A stretch of DNA of 23,066 bases from an uncultured Clostridia bacterium (GCA_934476675.1 CAKSOE010000041.1:1-23066); one strand, 5' to 3'. Shown: positions 12,172 to 21,812, numbered from the stretch's first letter. A program made the numbers and translations. The notes: a model not told the origin generated them from the sequence alone.

Positions 12172-15042
12172 TTATAATGTAATTGTTATAGTTCCGTCTT
12201 TCGATACCTCGGTATCAACCGTCTTTTCCAAGCCGTCTTTTTCAACGGTAATTTTATATTTGCCCTGATAAGCATTTACCGCATAATTTCCGGCGGCATC
12301 GGATAATCCCTCGACATTTGTGTTCCATACATATTGAGATAATCTGTACCAGGTCTGCCCTGCCGGTTTTATTGTCCAGTCGGCACGGAAATTCGGCGCA
12401 TTTTTTCTCCAATGATCCGTATCCCAATGTCCCCACATGATAAATCCATCGGTGTTTGCGTTTGAATAACAAGCAATCATTATATCCCTGATAAAATCGG
12501 ATTGTATATCCTCATCCTGTGACAGCATATCGTATTCGGTAAGCATTATTCTTTTTCCACCGCTGACTCCCGCAAAATGCTCTATTTGCTTTAAGAAAGC
12601 TTCCGGTCCGGCAGGAACCGCTCCGAAATGTCCCTGAAGTCCTACACCGTCAAAATTCACACCGTTTTTTATCATGTTCTGAAGTATTTTTGTAAGCTCC
12701 TTATGCTGGAAGTTTTCGGTTCCGACAAGCGCCGTTTCATTTACATAAAGCACTGCGTTCGGATTAGCTTCTTTTGCTATATCAAACCATTCTTTATACT
12801 CTTCTTCTCCGAGACGGTTTATCACGGCTCTGTTTGCAGAGCATTCATTTATGGCGTCCCATATGGTAATTTCATTTTTAAACATTTGTGCATGGCTGTA
12901 TATATGTTTTTTTATTATCTTGTTAAACTCTGCGGGATTTTCACTTATCATCGACTTATACTTATCCGGAACAAATTTTACACCGTCCCAGTATAAATAA
13001 TGTCCCTTAACCTCGATTCCGTGGTCTGACAGCCAATCAACACACATACGGCTGTTCACCGCTCTGCCGTCCTCCCATTCTCTCCACTTTAAAGCATTTT
13101 CCGGTACTGCAAGATTAAAATATTTAAGAAGCGTATCTCTGTACATATACATATCTTTCTTGCCCTCTGCTTTTGAGATATAATTCTGTCCCGTTATAAG
13201 CCACTGGTTGACGGAGGTTCCCCACTTAAAATTCGGATTTGTTTCCTTTACGGTAACCTTAGCGCCGTTTACCGGATTTCCGTTTTCATCCGATACATTA
13301 ACCGTCAGCTTGTTCGTCTTGTTCTTTTCAACATTTTTAAGCGCTTCTTTTCTCCACTCGGCATCGTTCTCTATTCCCGGGTAATCCGTTTTACTCACGG
13401 GCATATCGTTGAGCGAGTAATTCGAGCCGAAATTATACATATGAATATCGGCAACCTCAAATACCTGCGGCTTATAGCCTATGCGCAGATTAAACTGTGC
13501 AGTCCCTGCCGGATAATCAATAACCGCCGGAAAAGGAATATAATATTTTCTCCATTTACCGTCCATTGCAATCGGAGTAGAACACGATTTTGTCCACGGT
13601 GATTTTTCCTCTTCAAAAACTGCTTCGGTCTGCGCGTTTGTGCTTTCATCCGTTGAGCTTATCGTTCTTGCATACAATGTGATAAGACATATATCATTCT
13701 TTTTGACATCAGCGTTTCCAATGTTGAAATATATCTTACTGTCCCAATAATTCTTTGGCTGTATAGTTGTAGTTACAGACAACGCCTTTTTAAAATCAAC
13801 GCTGCTGTCGTTAATCTCAACAAGATTCGTTTCAGCTCCGACACCCGAAATTTCAAATTTTTCTATAACATCGTCCGGCAACAAACTCTCTGCTTTACCA
13901 AAATCCAGAATTTGCTCTTTTGCATTTTCGCCGCTTTCTCCAAGCTGAATCTCGGTTCTCTTTATTGCATTTTTATATTTATTTTTTGAAATCTGATGAT
14001 CTGATAAAACAACTATATTATCTTCGCGTAAAACGCTTTTTGAGAAAATACTCTTTATCATATCAATCGGCAGATATGTTATGCCGTTTTCTGTTATTAC
14101 ATCGTATTTTGACTTATATGTACCGCTGTTTTTTAAGAACACGTTTCCGCCGTCATATACTGTATATATGTCATTATTAATACAGAATTTTCTGCTGTTA
14201 TCGTCTGTATTTAATGTTGACGGTATCTCATATGCTTCAAGCAGATAGTTCAGCGGAACATATACTTCTCCGTTTCTTTCAAACGTCTTTACGGACGGAT
14301 CGAGTATTGAAAGCGCCATAATGTTATTTTTATACTTTGCTTTTCCCGAACCGACCATAAGAAAAGTATCGTTCATGGTATCCGGCTCTTCTGTTACTGC
14401 TTCATCTGAGGTTGAAATCATAATATCATCAATATCTATTGCCGCAGATGTGCATTTAAACGATACAGACTGAATATTCTCCACCGCTTCTTTCACCTCA
14501 AACTCATGCACAAGCTCCTTATCATCGACAAACAGATTTATTGTTTTGTTCAGTGTGTTGTACTCAAACGTGTATTTATACCACGTATTTGCCTTGTAAT
14601 CACCTGCCGTTTCACCTGACCATTCACTTTTGCCGTTAAATACTCTTATCAGCCCCTTTGGCGTGATATGGACTGTTTTGTATTCCCTGTCTGCACTGTC
14701 CTTTAATGTGAATACAAAACCCTCTGCGCCTGCGTCATGAGTTCTTATCTTTGCGTTCATAATAATTTTGCCGTCAATTGCTTCGTCAAAATATTTTGTC
14801 AGCACGCTGCCCTTATCCATATGTACGGCTCCGTCTTCCGCTTTCAGATTTGCTGCCGCAGCCTTGTATCCTATCGGAATACCACCCGTGAAATCGGAAA
14901 AATCATCAAATGACAATACTGTTGTTTTCTCTGTCAAAGCATTCTTGGCGTCTGCTCCGTCTTCGGCGCGGATTGTCATTTGCATACTGCCCGCTATCAT
15001 GACCGCCGACATAAAAAGTGCAGCCAAACGTTTTACTTTCAT
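12172..15042 (-). CDS. Multi-domain secreted GH10 endo-xylanase
   Basis: The start is ATG 15040-15042 (MKVKRLAALFMSAVMIAGS), giving 956 residues; a longer frame from a TTG at 15084 overlaps the preceding stop and lacks a signal peptide. After the signal peptide (about 1-26) come a LamG-like beta-sandwich (about 40-212), a copper-amine-oxidase N-terminal-like domain (about 226-346, with YVPLNYLLEAYEI and GITYLPIDMIKSIF), a probable carbohydrate-binding module (about 378-540, with SPWTKSCS and WRKYYIPFP), a short Ig-like stretch, the GH10 barrel (about 600-895) and a C-terminal beta domain. GH10 hallmarks are ENALKWREWEDG, VKGHYLYWD, WDAINE (acid/base E733) and LTEYDM (nucleophile E836). It hydrolyses the beta-1,4-xylan backbone outside the cell. 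No SLH or sortase motif is visible, so attachment may depend on its binding domains or partners. It starts 25 bp after the SLH gene. Confidence 0.88.
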   Translation of the reverse strand: MKVKRLAALFMSAVMIAGSMQMTIRAEDGADAKNALTEKTTVLSFDDFSDFTGGIPIGYKAAAANLKAEDGAVHMDKGSVLTKYFDEAIDGKIIMNAKIRTHDAGAEGFVFTLKDSADREYKTVHITPKGLIRVFNGKSEWSGETAGDYKANTWYKYTFEYNTLNKTINLFVDDKELVHEFEVKEAVENIQSVSFKCTSAAIDIDDIMISTSDEAVTEEPDTMNDTFLMVGSGKAKYKNNIMALSILDPSVKTFERNGEVYVPLNYLLEAYEIPSTLNTDDNSRKFCINNDIYTVYDGGNVFLKNSGTYKSKYDVITENGITYLPIDMIKSIFSKSVLREDNIVVLSDHQISKNKYKNAIKRTEIQLGESGENAKEQILDFGKAESLLPDDVIEKFEISGVGAETNLVEINDSSVDFKKALSVTTTIQPKNYWDSKIYFNIGNADVKKNDICLITLYARTISSTDESTNAQTEAVFEEEKSPWTKSCSTPIAMDGKWRKYYIPFPAVIDYPAGTAQFNLRIGYKPQVFEVADIHMYNFGSNYSLNDMPVSKTDYPGIENDAEWRKEALKNVEKNKTNKLTVNVSDENGNPVNGAKVTVKETNPNFKWGTSVNQWLITGQNYISKAEGKKDMYMYRDTLLKYFNLAVPENALKWREWEDGRAVNSRMCVDWLSDHGIEVKGHYLYWDGVKFVPDKYKSMISENPAEFNKIIKKHIYSHAQMFKNEITIWDAINECSANRAVINRLGEEEYKEWFDIAKEANPNAVLYVNETALVGTENFQHKELTKILQNMIKNGVNFDGVGLQGHFGAVPAGPEAFLKQIEHFAGVSGGKRIMLTEYDMLSQDEDIQSDFIRDIMIACYSNANTDGFIMWGHWDTDHWRKNAPNFRADWTIKPAGQTWYRLSQYVWNTNVEGLSDAAGNYAVNAYQGKYKITVEKDGLEKTVDTEVSKDGTITITL

Positions 15043-15067
15043 CTTATTATCCAAGCCCCTTTCCGCA

Positions 15068-17551
15068 TTATTTATTGTAAACAACCATTACTTTCGGGTC
15101 TCCGTATCGTGTTTGAATAAACACCCTGCTCGCGTCTCCGCCTTTTTCCTGTTCCGATTTAATATCCGAAACGCTTCCGACCGAAACAGACGGCTTAGTT
15201 CCCTTTGTATCGACTACATATATTTTAAAGTAATTTGCCGTGTGCAGTTCCTTTACTTCCTCTCCCGTTTCGGAATTATACGTGCTGATCTGTATAATGT
15301 TTCCGTCTTTCTTCACAACTGTTCCGTATACGGTTCTGAACCATTCGCTAAAACTTGCACTCGGATTCTTGCCCACAACCGTTTCGTTTTTACAATCAAA
15401 ATGCTGCTTTATATCTACCACCTTATCGTGCATATCCAGAGAATATCTTATAACATCACCAATGTGAAGTTTAGATGTATCGCGGCTCTGATCCACAAGC
15501 AGCTGCTTTTCTTCTCCACCATGCAAAACCGTAAGTCGTGTTGCTGCACAATCGTCCTGATCCAGTGTTTCATCAATATTTTTTATAACTGCCGGAGTTG
15601 TTTCGTTTGTAATGTTGAAATCTTTGTCCTTGTCAATATCCATAATAATGTATGCTGCCGTCAATGAATCCTCTGAAATCGTATATGCCTTTATCGAATA
15701 ATTTCCGTCATTTTCCAGTCTGCTGTAATCTTTTATAAGAAAATCCGACTTATCCTTGGAAACTCCTATAAGCTTTGTACTCTTTGTCGCACATATTACT
15801 CCGCCAAAGTTTCCGCATGACGTTTTAAACCTCGCCGAACCGTCATACGCCTTTAACAGCTTGTCGTCAACATTATCCGAACAGGTTTCCGCCGTATCAA
15901 TAAACACAATTTCTCCGTTTTCGTTCGTTCTGAAACGAATAAGCTGATTTTTTGCAGGCAGCTTTGCTGTCGGCGCCGTTTCGGGATTCAGCCCGATTGT
16001 TTTCACCGATTTTCCGTCTAAACTGTACCTATCGGCAATAGGATAATGCTTCGGCGCATCACCGCTCACATAAATCCTGGCATATACCTTGTCGTCTCCC
16101 TCGCCGCAATAACAATTTATAAGATAACCGCCTATCATTTTAGAGAGACCCTCATCCGCGTCAGCGATGTTACCCATGAAATCAATATAATATACCGTCT
16201 CTGCTCCTCCTATCCAATCATAATTATCGGTATTGAGCATTCTGCGTTTTGTTCCGTTAACTGTTCCGTAATATTTTCCGTCTTCTTCCGAAACGCTGTT
16301 GACTTTACCCGTTACCGTTTCCTTTGATAACTTGATTTTTATTACATCATTATGTTCAAAATAGCTCATTACATCATTTGCCGCCAAAGACTCCAAATTA
16401 AAATCTTCATCCGCACAAATATATTTATTGTTAAAATCAACAAAATCGCCGTTTGACTTATTGAAATATACCTTATCATCGCTTACCGATTTTATTCTGT
16501 ATGATTTGTAATCGGATATTTTTACAACATCATACCTGCCGTCTTGGTTGTTATCAATTAAAATCACTTCGCCGTTATAGGGTATATACTTTTCAGCCAT
16601 AAACCCTACCGGTTCAAAATTATATGTACAAACATGATGCTTGTCAAGACGTATTTCTTTGCGCGATGAACCCTCATATTTATAAAACTTACCGTCCGAG
16701 AAGCTCATATCATCGTTTGATATTACCGTCACATCATTTTTTCTGTCGTCGGCATAGACCGCCGTCATGCTCTCATTATTATAGTATAGTTTAACTCTCT
16801 TTCCCAAAAGATCACGATATTGCGGAGCTGTTACGATTATATCATCTATTCTTATTTTATTCTCATCCAAATTTGAATCCGTATATAATCCGCCGCAATC
16901 GTTTTCTTCTACTATACCGTCAACCACAGCAATATCATACTTATCCTCTAAAATGGATTTTTCCCTTTCTTCATACTTCTGGTAACCATTCTCATATATT
17001 ACTTCATAATGGCTGATTAACGCATTGTAGATAAGCTTTGCGGTTTCTGCACGTGTAATATAGCTCTCTGCACCCAAATAATATATATTATCAAGAAGTC
17101 CTGTCATTTCTGCCGTTTCAATATATCCCTCTGGATATACATCTTTATACGGCTTATATCCGAGAGCAAGGAGAATGGTTTTAATTGCGGCAGCGCCCGA
17201 TATTCTTTCATCGGGGCTGAATTTTCTGCTTCCTATTCCGTCAAATATACCCATATTCGTCAACACATTAATCTCATTTTTATAATCCGTTCCGTCAATA
17301 TCATCATAATAATCATCATCGGAAGTTGATTCAAACCGCAGCATTCTGTAAATCATCTGTGCATATTCGCCTCTTGCCACAGCGTCCTCCGGGTTATCTG
17401 TTCCGTCATAATATGACGTCATAATTCCCAATCCCTTTATCAAGCCCATTTCACTTGAAAATTCCTTTGACTCCCGTGATGCTGCAAGTACATTTATCAT
17501 ACCCATACACATACACAAGCATATCAACAGGGCGGTTATTCGTTTTTTCAT
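15068..17551 (-). CDS. SLH-domain surface protein with repeated beta-domains
   Basis: The start is ATG 17549-17551 (MKKRITALLICLCMCMG), 827 residues, with AGGAGG about 9 nt upstream; a TTG at 17569 is less likely. After the signal peptide come three SLH-like repeats at about 25-190 (EMGLIKGLGIMTSYYDGT, EINVLTNMGIFDGIGSRKFSPDERISG, YITRAETAKLIYNAL), which bind secondary cell-wall polymers. The rest, about 200-827, is acidic and beta-rich, with recurring short units of the form GxVxSVxxxxGxxY or GTVVKKDGNII that look like small barrels. I see no catalytic motif. The protein probably displays glycan-binding or scaffolding domains on the cell surface. Its ribosome site overlaps the stop of the preceding SLH gene. 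No named family is recognised for the C-terminal part. Confidence 0.8.
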   Translation of the reverse strand: MKKRITALLICLCMCMGMINVLAASRESKEFSSEMGLIKGLGIMTSYYDGTDNPEDAVARGEYAQMIYRMLRFESTSDDDYYDDIDGTDYKNEINVLTNMGIFDGIGSRKFSPDERISGAAAIKTILLALGYKPYKDVYPEGYIETAEMTGLLDNIYYLGAESYITRAETAKLIYNALISHYEVIYENGYQKYEEREKSILEDKYDIAVVDGIVEENDCGGLYTDSNLDENKIRIDDIIVTAPQYRDLLGKRVKLYYNNESMTAVYADDRKNDVTVISNDDMSFSDGKFYKYEGSSRKEIRLDKHHVCTYNFEPVGFMAEKYIPYNGEVILIDNNQDGRYDVVKISDYKSYRIKSVSDDKVYFNKSNGDFVDFNNKYICADEDFNLESLAANDVMSYFEHNDVIKIKLSKETVTGKVNSVSEEDGKYYGTVNGTKRRMLNTDNYDWIGGAETVYYIDFMGNIADADEGLSKMIGGYLINCYCGEGDDKVYARIYVSGDAPKHYPIADRYSLDGKSVKTIGLNPETAPTAKLPAKNQLIRFRTNENGEIVFIDTAETCSDNVDDKLLKAYDGSARFKTSCGNFGGVICATKSTKLIGVSKDKSDFLIKDYSRLENDGNYSIKAYTISEDSLTAAYIIMDIDKDKDFNITNETTPAVIKNIDETLDQDDCAATRLTVLHGGEEKQLLVDQSRDTSKLHIGDVIRYSLDMHDKVVDIKQHFDCKNETVVGKNPSASFSEWFRTVYGTVVKKDGNIIQISTYNSETGEEVKELHTANYFKIYVVDTKGTKPSVSVGSVSDIKSEQEKGGDASRVFIQTRYGDPKVMVVYNK

Positions 17552-17565
17552 TATGTCCGTCCTCC

Positions 17566-19206
17566 TCAATCAGCATTGTTCTTGATTATTTCATACAGAA
17601 TCTTTGCACTCTGCGCTCTGGTAGCCTCTGCACGCGGTACAAACTCCGCATCCGTAACGCCGTTTATTATCCCGTATGTATATAATTTTTCTACCGCTTC
17701 GGCGGCATAATCGGAAATATCACTGCTATCCATGAAACTGCGATACTCTCTCACTGTTTTTACATCAACGTCGGAAACTTTTAATGAACGATATACCATT
17801 GATGCAATATCCTGTCTCGTTATATTGTCGGTCGGATTGAAATTTCCGTCCGAACCCTCAATTATACCGTATTTCTTTGCCGACGCAATAACGCCGTAGC
17901 TCCATCTTTCATGCGCAACGTCTTTAAAATCACATTTCGCAGTCACATCGTTAAGGTTGAGAGCTTTTACAAGCATGGTTATAAATTCCTCGCGTGTAAT
18001 ATTGTCATTCGGCGCAAAGGTGGTGTCATCTCTCCCCGAAATTACATTTCTTGAATATAACTCACTTATTGCCTCCTTTGCCCACTCGCAGCCGTCAATA
18101 TCGGTAAACGGCAATACTTTATTATTATCGGCAGACGGCGCAGAATCCGTATTTTGCTTAATTACAGAAACAGCGCCGCGTCCGCCTCCGCCGCCGCTTC
18201 CTCCGCCTATACTGCCGGTCGAACCCGTTGAAGGCGATGTTTTCTTTGCATCGTTTATATACAAAGTCATTTTATTTGACAATGCTGTATATGATACCGC
18301 GTCACAAACCGCTATTGATGAATATACGCTGTATCGCTGCTTATCGCTTAATCTGTTTATTGCGCTTACCGTACTTTCTATTCCCGCCTTGGTTTTATAT
18401 TTTTCCGTAAACGTTTTTGCACGGTTCACATCACCGCAGCATATCAGGCGGACAATCGCACATTCTTCAAATTTTTTTCTGAAATCTTCTGCATTTTTCG
18501 GAGCTGTTCCCTTTAATCCGTCAAGAACTGACTTTTCCGCAGCGGACGTTTCAAAGTCGCTCCATACGTCAAGGCTGTCAAGCCCCATATCCGCCGCATA
18601 TTTTTTAATATCTGTCAGTCCGCCTTCATTTACAAGGGTGCATATTGCCTGCTGCTTTATAAGCAAACAATAATCTTCAAGATTATCTTTTGTAACCTCG
18701 TCCTTTCTGCTGTTAAAAATTCCCGTGTATAAATCGGTTTTATTTACTGTTTTGCCGATAATTTCCGTATCCGCACCTATTTCATCCCATGATTTTTCAA
18801 GAATCTCACCCAGCTCTGACGCAGACTTCGCATTATTAATAGCGCTTAATGTATTTTCAAGATGCTTTTTGTTGACATAATAAAACTGTTTCTGCTCATT
18901 TTCCCTGTGAAGTCTTGACGAAAGTACGGCAGTGTAATTGCCGCTCGGCACATTGAGTGTAAAATCCGCCTTATAATCGCCGTTTTCATCTGTTTTTCCC
19001 TGTTCCTGGTACAAACAGCGATCAACCAATATTCCGTTATCGTCCGATTCAAAAACGGAGAATGTTATATCTTGATTATTATAAGTTTTAGCGGTAAAAT
19101 GTATATCCATTTCGTCGCCGAAAGCAGGCTCATTTATTTGAGCAAACGCATTTTGTGCAGACAGGCACATCGTAATCACAGCTACAAAACCCACCAATTT
19201 ATTCAC
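17566..19206 (-). CDS. Secreted protein with C-terminal triple SLH anchor
   Basis: The start is GTG 19204-19206, with GGGAGGT 7 nt upstream, giving 546 residues (MNKLVGFVAVITMCLSAQNAFA signal peptide, in two parts). The preceding gene ends inside this start (8-nt overlap), so translation is coupled. Residues about 25-115 form an Ig-like beta domain (ITFSVFESDDNGI, YTAVLSSRLHRENE). Residues about 115-335 are helical and Lys/Glu-rich with no recognised family. A Gly-rich linker follows (GSIGGGSGGGGGRGAV). Three SLH repeats occupy about 365-545: WAKEAISELYSRNVISGRDDTTFAPNDNITREEF, WSYGVIASAKKYGIIEGSDGNFNPTDNITRQDI and YAAEAVEKLYTYGIINGVTDAEFVPRAEATRAQ, each read in pieces. It is a cell-surface protein anchored through wall polymers. 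The role is unknown; position suggests capture or assembly of xylanase components. Confidence 0.85.
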   Translation of the reverse strand: MNKLVGFVAVITMCLSAQNAFAQINEPAFGDEMDIHFTAKTYNNQDITFSVFESDDNGILVDRCLYQEQGKTDENGDYKADFTLNVPSGNYTAVLSSRLHRENEQKQFYYVNKKHLENTLSAINNAKSASELGEILEKSWDEIGADTEIIGKTVNKTDLYTGIFNSRKDEVTKDNLEDYCLLIKQQAICTLVNEGGLTDIKKYAADMGLDSLDVWSDFETSAAEKSVLDGLKGTAPKNAEDFRKKFEECAIVRLICCGDVNRAKTFTEKYKTKAGIESTVSAINRLSDKQRYSVYSSIAVCDAVSYTALSNKMTLYINDAKKTSPSTGSTGSIGGGSGGGGGRGAVSVIKQNTDSAPSADNNKVLPFTDIDGCEWAKEAISELYSRNVISGRDDTTFAPNDNITREEFITMLVKALNLNDVTAKCDFKDVAHERWSYGVIASAKKYGIIEGSDGNFNPTDNITRQDIASMVYRSLKVSDVDVKTVREYRSFMDSSDISDYAAEAVEKLYTYGIINGVTDAEFVPRAEATRAQSAKILYEIIKNNAD

Positions 19207-20827
19207 TTATGCCACCTCCCGTAACAATACATTTCTTTCCAAGCGGTCTTAATTTACCGTCAGTTACATTTATTCGTATTTCTTTTGCTCCCTCCGGAAC
19301 GATGTATGAGCCTTGCGCATTTCTGTCGTTTAGCATTACAGGCGAACATACAGCCTTTATCTCTTTGTTTTCGCCGTAAAAGCTCACCCATAAATATCCG
19401 TCCGTCGTCTGACCCTCAATTCCTTTTAGCGCCGCTTTTACGTCAAGTGTATCACCTGCTGTCAGCCCATCAAGAGAAGCTACGTTTTTACCCGAGCTTG
19501 TTATCTCATATTTAATATCATACTTTCCCTTGACGGTTGAGAATTTGTGACTTTCCGGCTCAATAGAATTACCGTTTATATCACGCACATCTGCTGGAAT
19601 TACAAATTCATAATCTCTGAACGGTGTAAGAGCTTTCTTAAATGTTATACTCTGTATTTTACGCTCAGCATCATAACTGCTGACATAATCCGCGTCAGCT
19701 ATCTTAACCGCATCAAAACCCGATTCCATTTCGTTTTCGTATGCTATATCTATCCTGCTTACCGTTTCCGGAACTGCGTCCGATGAAACCTCACCGTCGT
19801 TGTCATAATATGTAACATTATCAACAAGGCAAGTCCCTTGTTTTGCGCCCGTCTTAAATGTGTAGTCCGCAAGATTCTGATTAAATGCGTTCTTTACCGA
19901 ATCTGCAAATGAAACGGTGTACTCCGCATTTGCTGTCAAATCATTCTCAAAATTAATATTGACGGTGTTCGGCGTCATCTCAATATCAAAGTCCTCAACA
20001 TCAGCGCTTACTCCGTTCTTGACCGATGTTATCTTTACCTTATCCTTTGCCGCATAGTTTTTATTTACAAAGCATACCGGATATTTAAGAGATATTGTCT
20101 TGTTTTCGGGTATGGCTTTATTTTCAATATTTGTTTTAACCGGTGACATTTTATAGTCGCTGTCGGGACTTATATCGGAAACGATAAAATCATCTATCCA
20201 ATATTCATCTCCGCCGCTGTACGGATCACCTGCTATTTCAAAACCTTTTATTCCGCTTTCTATCTTATTGCTGAATTTACCGGTTTTTCTTATCGCATCA
20301 TCCCTCTCGATTGAGCCGTTGCTGCGAACATATGCTATCTTTGCCGTATGCTCCTTATTATTAATAAGAAGAGAAACATAGTTCCAATTACCTTTTGCCA
20401 TATTACAGAACCATGTTCCGGCATTGTTTGAGCCGCCGGGATCAAAAAATAAACCGCCGTCGTTTTTATGCCGCAATACCACCGACGAATAATCCGTTAT
20501 TCCGTCAGCCTGAATACCGAGAATATTGTAAAATCTGTTCGTTATTACCATCGGCTTTACGGCATAGGAAATTACAAATGTTTCATCGGTTTGCGTCTGA
20601 TCAAACATCAGCTTCAGAATACTTTTGCTTCCTGTTCCGTTTGTTATTTTAAGAGCGCTGTTCTGCGGCGAATTGCTGTCGGTTACCTCCATATCCGCAG
20701 AGCTTATGTTCCAGCCGTCCGTTATTCCGTCCTCAAAATCATATACATATGTATCCGCTGCGGCTGCACCGTACATAGGCATTGTTATGGCTGCCGCCGC
20801 TGCAAACATAATAATTCTTTTTTTCAT
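19199..20827 (-). CDS. Secreted multi-domain protein with LamG-like and Ig-like modules
   Basis: The start is ATG 20825-20827 (MKKRIIMFAAAAAITMPMYG), preceded by GGAGAGG, giving 542 residues; an upstream ATG at 20875 overlaps the permease gene and is rejected. A signal peptide of about 25 residues is clear. Residues about 28-195 are a LamG-like beta-sandwich (YVYDFEDGITDGWNISSADM, FEIAGDPYSGGDEYWIDDFIVSD). Two Big_5-like Ig modules follow, with the typical ENDLTANAEYTVSFADSVKNAF and LTPFRDYEFVIPADVRDINGN. A last beta domain (about 445-542) ends GGGISE. There is no catalytic motif and no SLH or sortase signal. It is likely an accessory surface or exported protein that binds carbohydrate or bridges partners. 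The gene starts 22 bp after the LplB-type permease and overlaps the next gene by 8 nt. Confidence 0.8.
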   Translation of the reverse strand: MKKRIIMFAAAAAITMPMYGAAAADTYVYDFEDGITDGWNISSADMEVTDSNSPQNSALKITNGTGSKSILKLMFDQTQTDETFVISYAVKPMVITNRFYNILGIQADGITDYSSVVLRHKNDGGLFFDPGGSNNAGTWFCNMAKGNWNYVSLLINNKEHTAKIAYVRSNGSIERDDAIRKTGKFSNKIESGIKGFEIAGDPYSGGDEYWIDDFIVSDISPDSDYKMSPVKTNIENKAIPENKTISLKYPVCFVNKNYAAKDKVKITSVKNGVSADVEDFDIEMTPNTVNINFENDLTANAEYTVSFADSVKNAFNQNLADYTFKTGAKQGTCLVDNVTYYDNDGEVSSDAVPETVSRIDIAYENEMESGFDAVKIADADYVSSYDAERKIQSITFKKALTPFRDYEFVIPADVRDINGNSIEPESHKFSTVKGKYDIKYEITSSGKNVASLDGLTAGDTLDVKAALKGIEGQTTDGYLWVSFYGENKEIKAVCSPVMLNDRNAQGSYIVPEGAKEIRINVTDGKLRPLGKKCIVTGGGISE

Positions 20828-20849
20828 ATTCTTCCTCTCCTTTGCGGAA

Positions 20850-21812
20850 TCACCACAGACCGCCTTCATTTTCATTAAATTTCCTTACAAGGGTGTTTGC
20901 CGATACTACAAGTATCATACTTATCAGCGACTGGAAGAAGCCTATTGCCGTTGTATAGCTGTACTGCGCGCCTTGAAGTCCGACTCTGTATACATATGTA
21001 CTTATAACATCGGAAACATCAAGCACCGCATCATTCTGCATAGCAATAACGTGTTCAAATCCTACGTCCATTACGCTTCCCATTCGCAGTATAAGCATAA
21101 TTGCAATAGTGCCTTTTATTCCGGGTAGCGTGATGTAGAGCATCTTTTTTAATCTTCCGGCGCCGTCAAGCTCCGCCGCCTCATAAAGTGACGGGTCTAT
21201 TCCCGTTATCGCTGCCAGGTAAATTATTGTTCCCCAGCCTGCCGACTGCCATATGCCCGACGCGATAAATATCACAGGCCACCAATGGCTGTCTATCATG
21301 AAGTACTTCGGCGTACCGCCAAATGCCTTTATTATCATATTTATAACACCTGTACTCGGTGAGAATATATTTATAATAAGTCCGCCCAATACAATCCACG
21401 AGAGAAAGTGCGGCAAATACAAAATTGTCTGTACCGACTTTTTAAAACGCTCATTCCTTAGTTCGTTCATAAGTATCGCAAGGATTATAGGTGCGGGGAA
21501 TCCGAACACTATTGAATACAAATTCAACAGCAACGTATTTCTTAATATCTTGTAAAACTCACTGTTTCCGAACAGCATTTTAAAATGCTGTAACCCTACC
21601 CATTGGCTTCCCATAATACCGTCCGAAAACTTAAAGTTCTTAAATGCGATAAGCAACCCGTACATCGGCGCATACTTAAATACTATAAAGTATATAATCA
21701 CAGGCAAAAGCATCAAATACAGATATTTATTTCTGATTATTCTTTTCCGTCTTTCCTGTATTTGTTTTTTTCTGAACACCTTCTGAGCGCTTAAATCGAC
21801 TGCATTTTTCAT
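20850..21812 (-). CDS. lplB: Carbohydrate ABC transporter permease, LplB type
   Basis: A 320-residue permease with a basic cytoplasmic N terminus (KKQIQERRKRIIRNK) and six predicted helices. The first reads YLMLLPVIIYFIVFKYAPMYG, a hallmark of LplB/YteP permeases. The EAA loop, which contacts the ATPase, is at about 211-230 (EAAELDGAGRLKKMLYITLP). The helix near 50-60 contains MYGLLIAFKNFK, also family-typical. It forms a heterodimer with the YtcP-type permease and is fed by the LipO-type lipoprotein. In related operons these three genes are adjacent; here four surface-protein genes lie between this permease and the others. The start is ATG 21812 with AAGAGG 7 nt upstream, 16 bp after the stop of the truncated GH10 gene, so it may now rely on a read-through or unusual promoter. 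No ATPase gene is in the window. Confidence 0.9.
   Translation of the reverse strand: MKNAVDLSAQKVFRKKQIQERRKRIIRNKYLYLMLLPVIIYFIVFKYAPMYGLLIAFKNFKFSDGIMGSQWVGLQHFKMLFGNSEFYKILRNTLLLNLYSIVFGFPAPIILAILMNELRNERFKKSVQTILYLPHFLSWIVLGGLIINIFSPSTGVINMIIKAFGGTPKYFMIDSHWWPVIFIASGIWQSAGWGTIIYLAAITGIDPSLYEAAELDGAGRLKKMLYITLPGIKGTIAIMLILRMGSVMDVGFEHVIAMQNDAVLDVSDVISTYVYRVGLQGAQYSYTTAIGFFQSLISMILVVSANTLVRKFNENEGGLW

Noticed and set aside
15043..15084. TTG start giving a longer GH10 protein
   Set aside because: It overlaps the stop region of the upstream SLH gene and adds residues before a perfectly normal signal peptide; ATG 15042 is preferred.
17957..18673. Long plus-strand frame of 238 codons inside the SLH gene
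   Set aside because: Shadow frame of the Gly-rich linker and helical region, with no family pattern.
20828..20875. Upstream ATG of the Ig/LamG protein
   Set aside because: It overlaps the permease stop and hides the signal peptide; ATG 20827 follows a GGAGAGG site.
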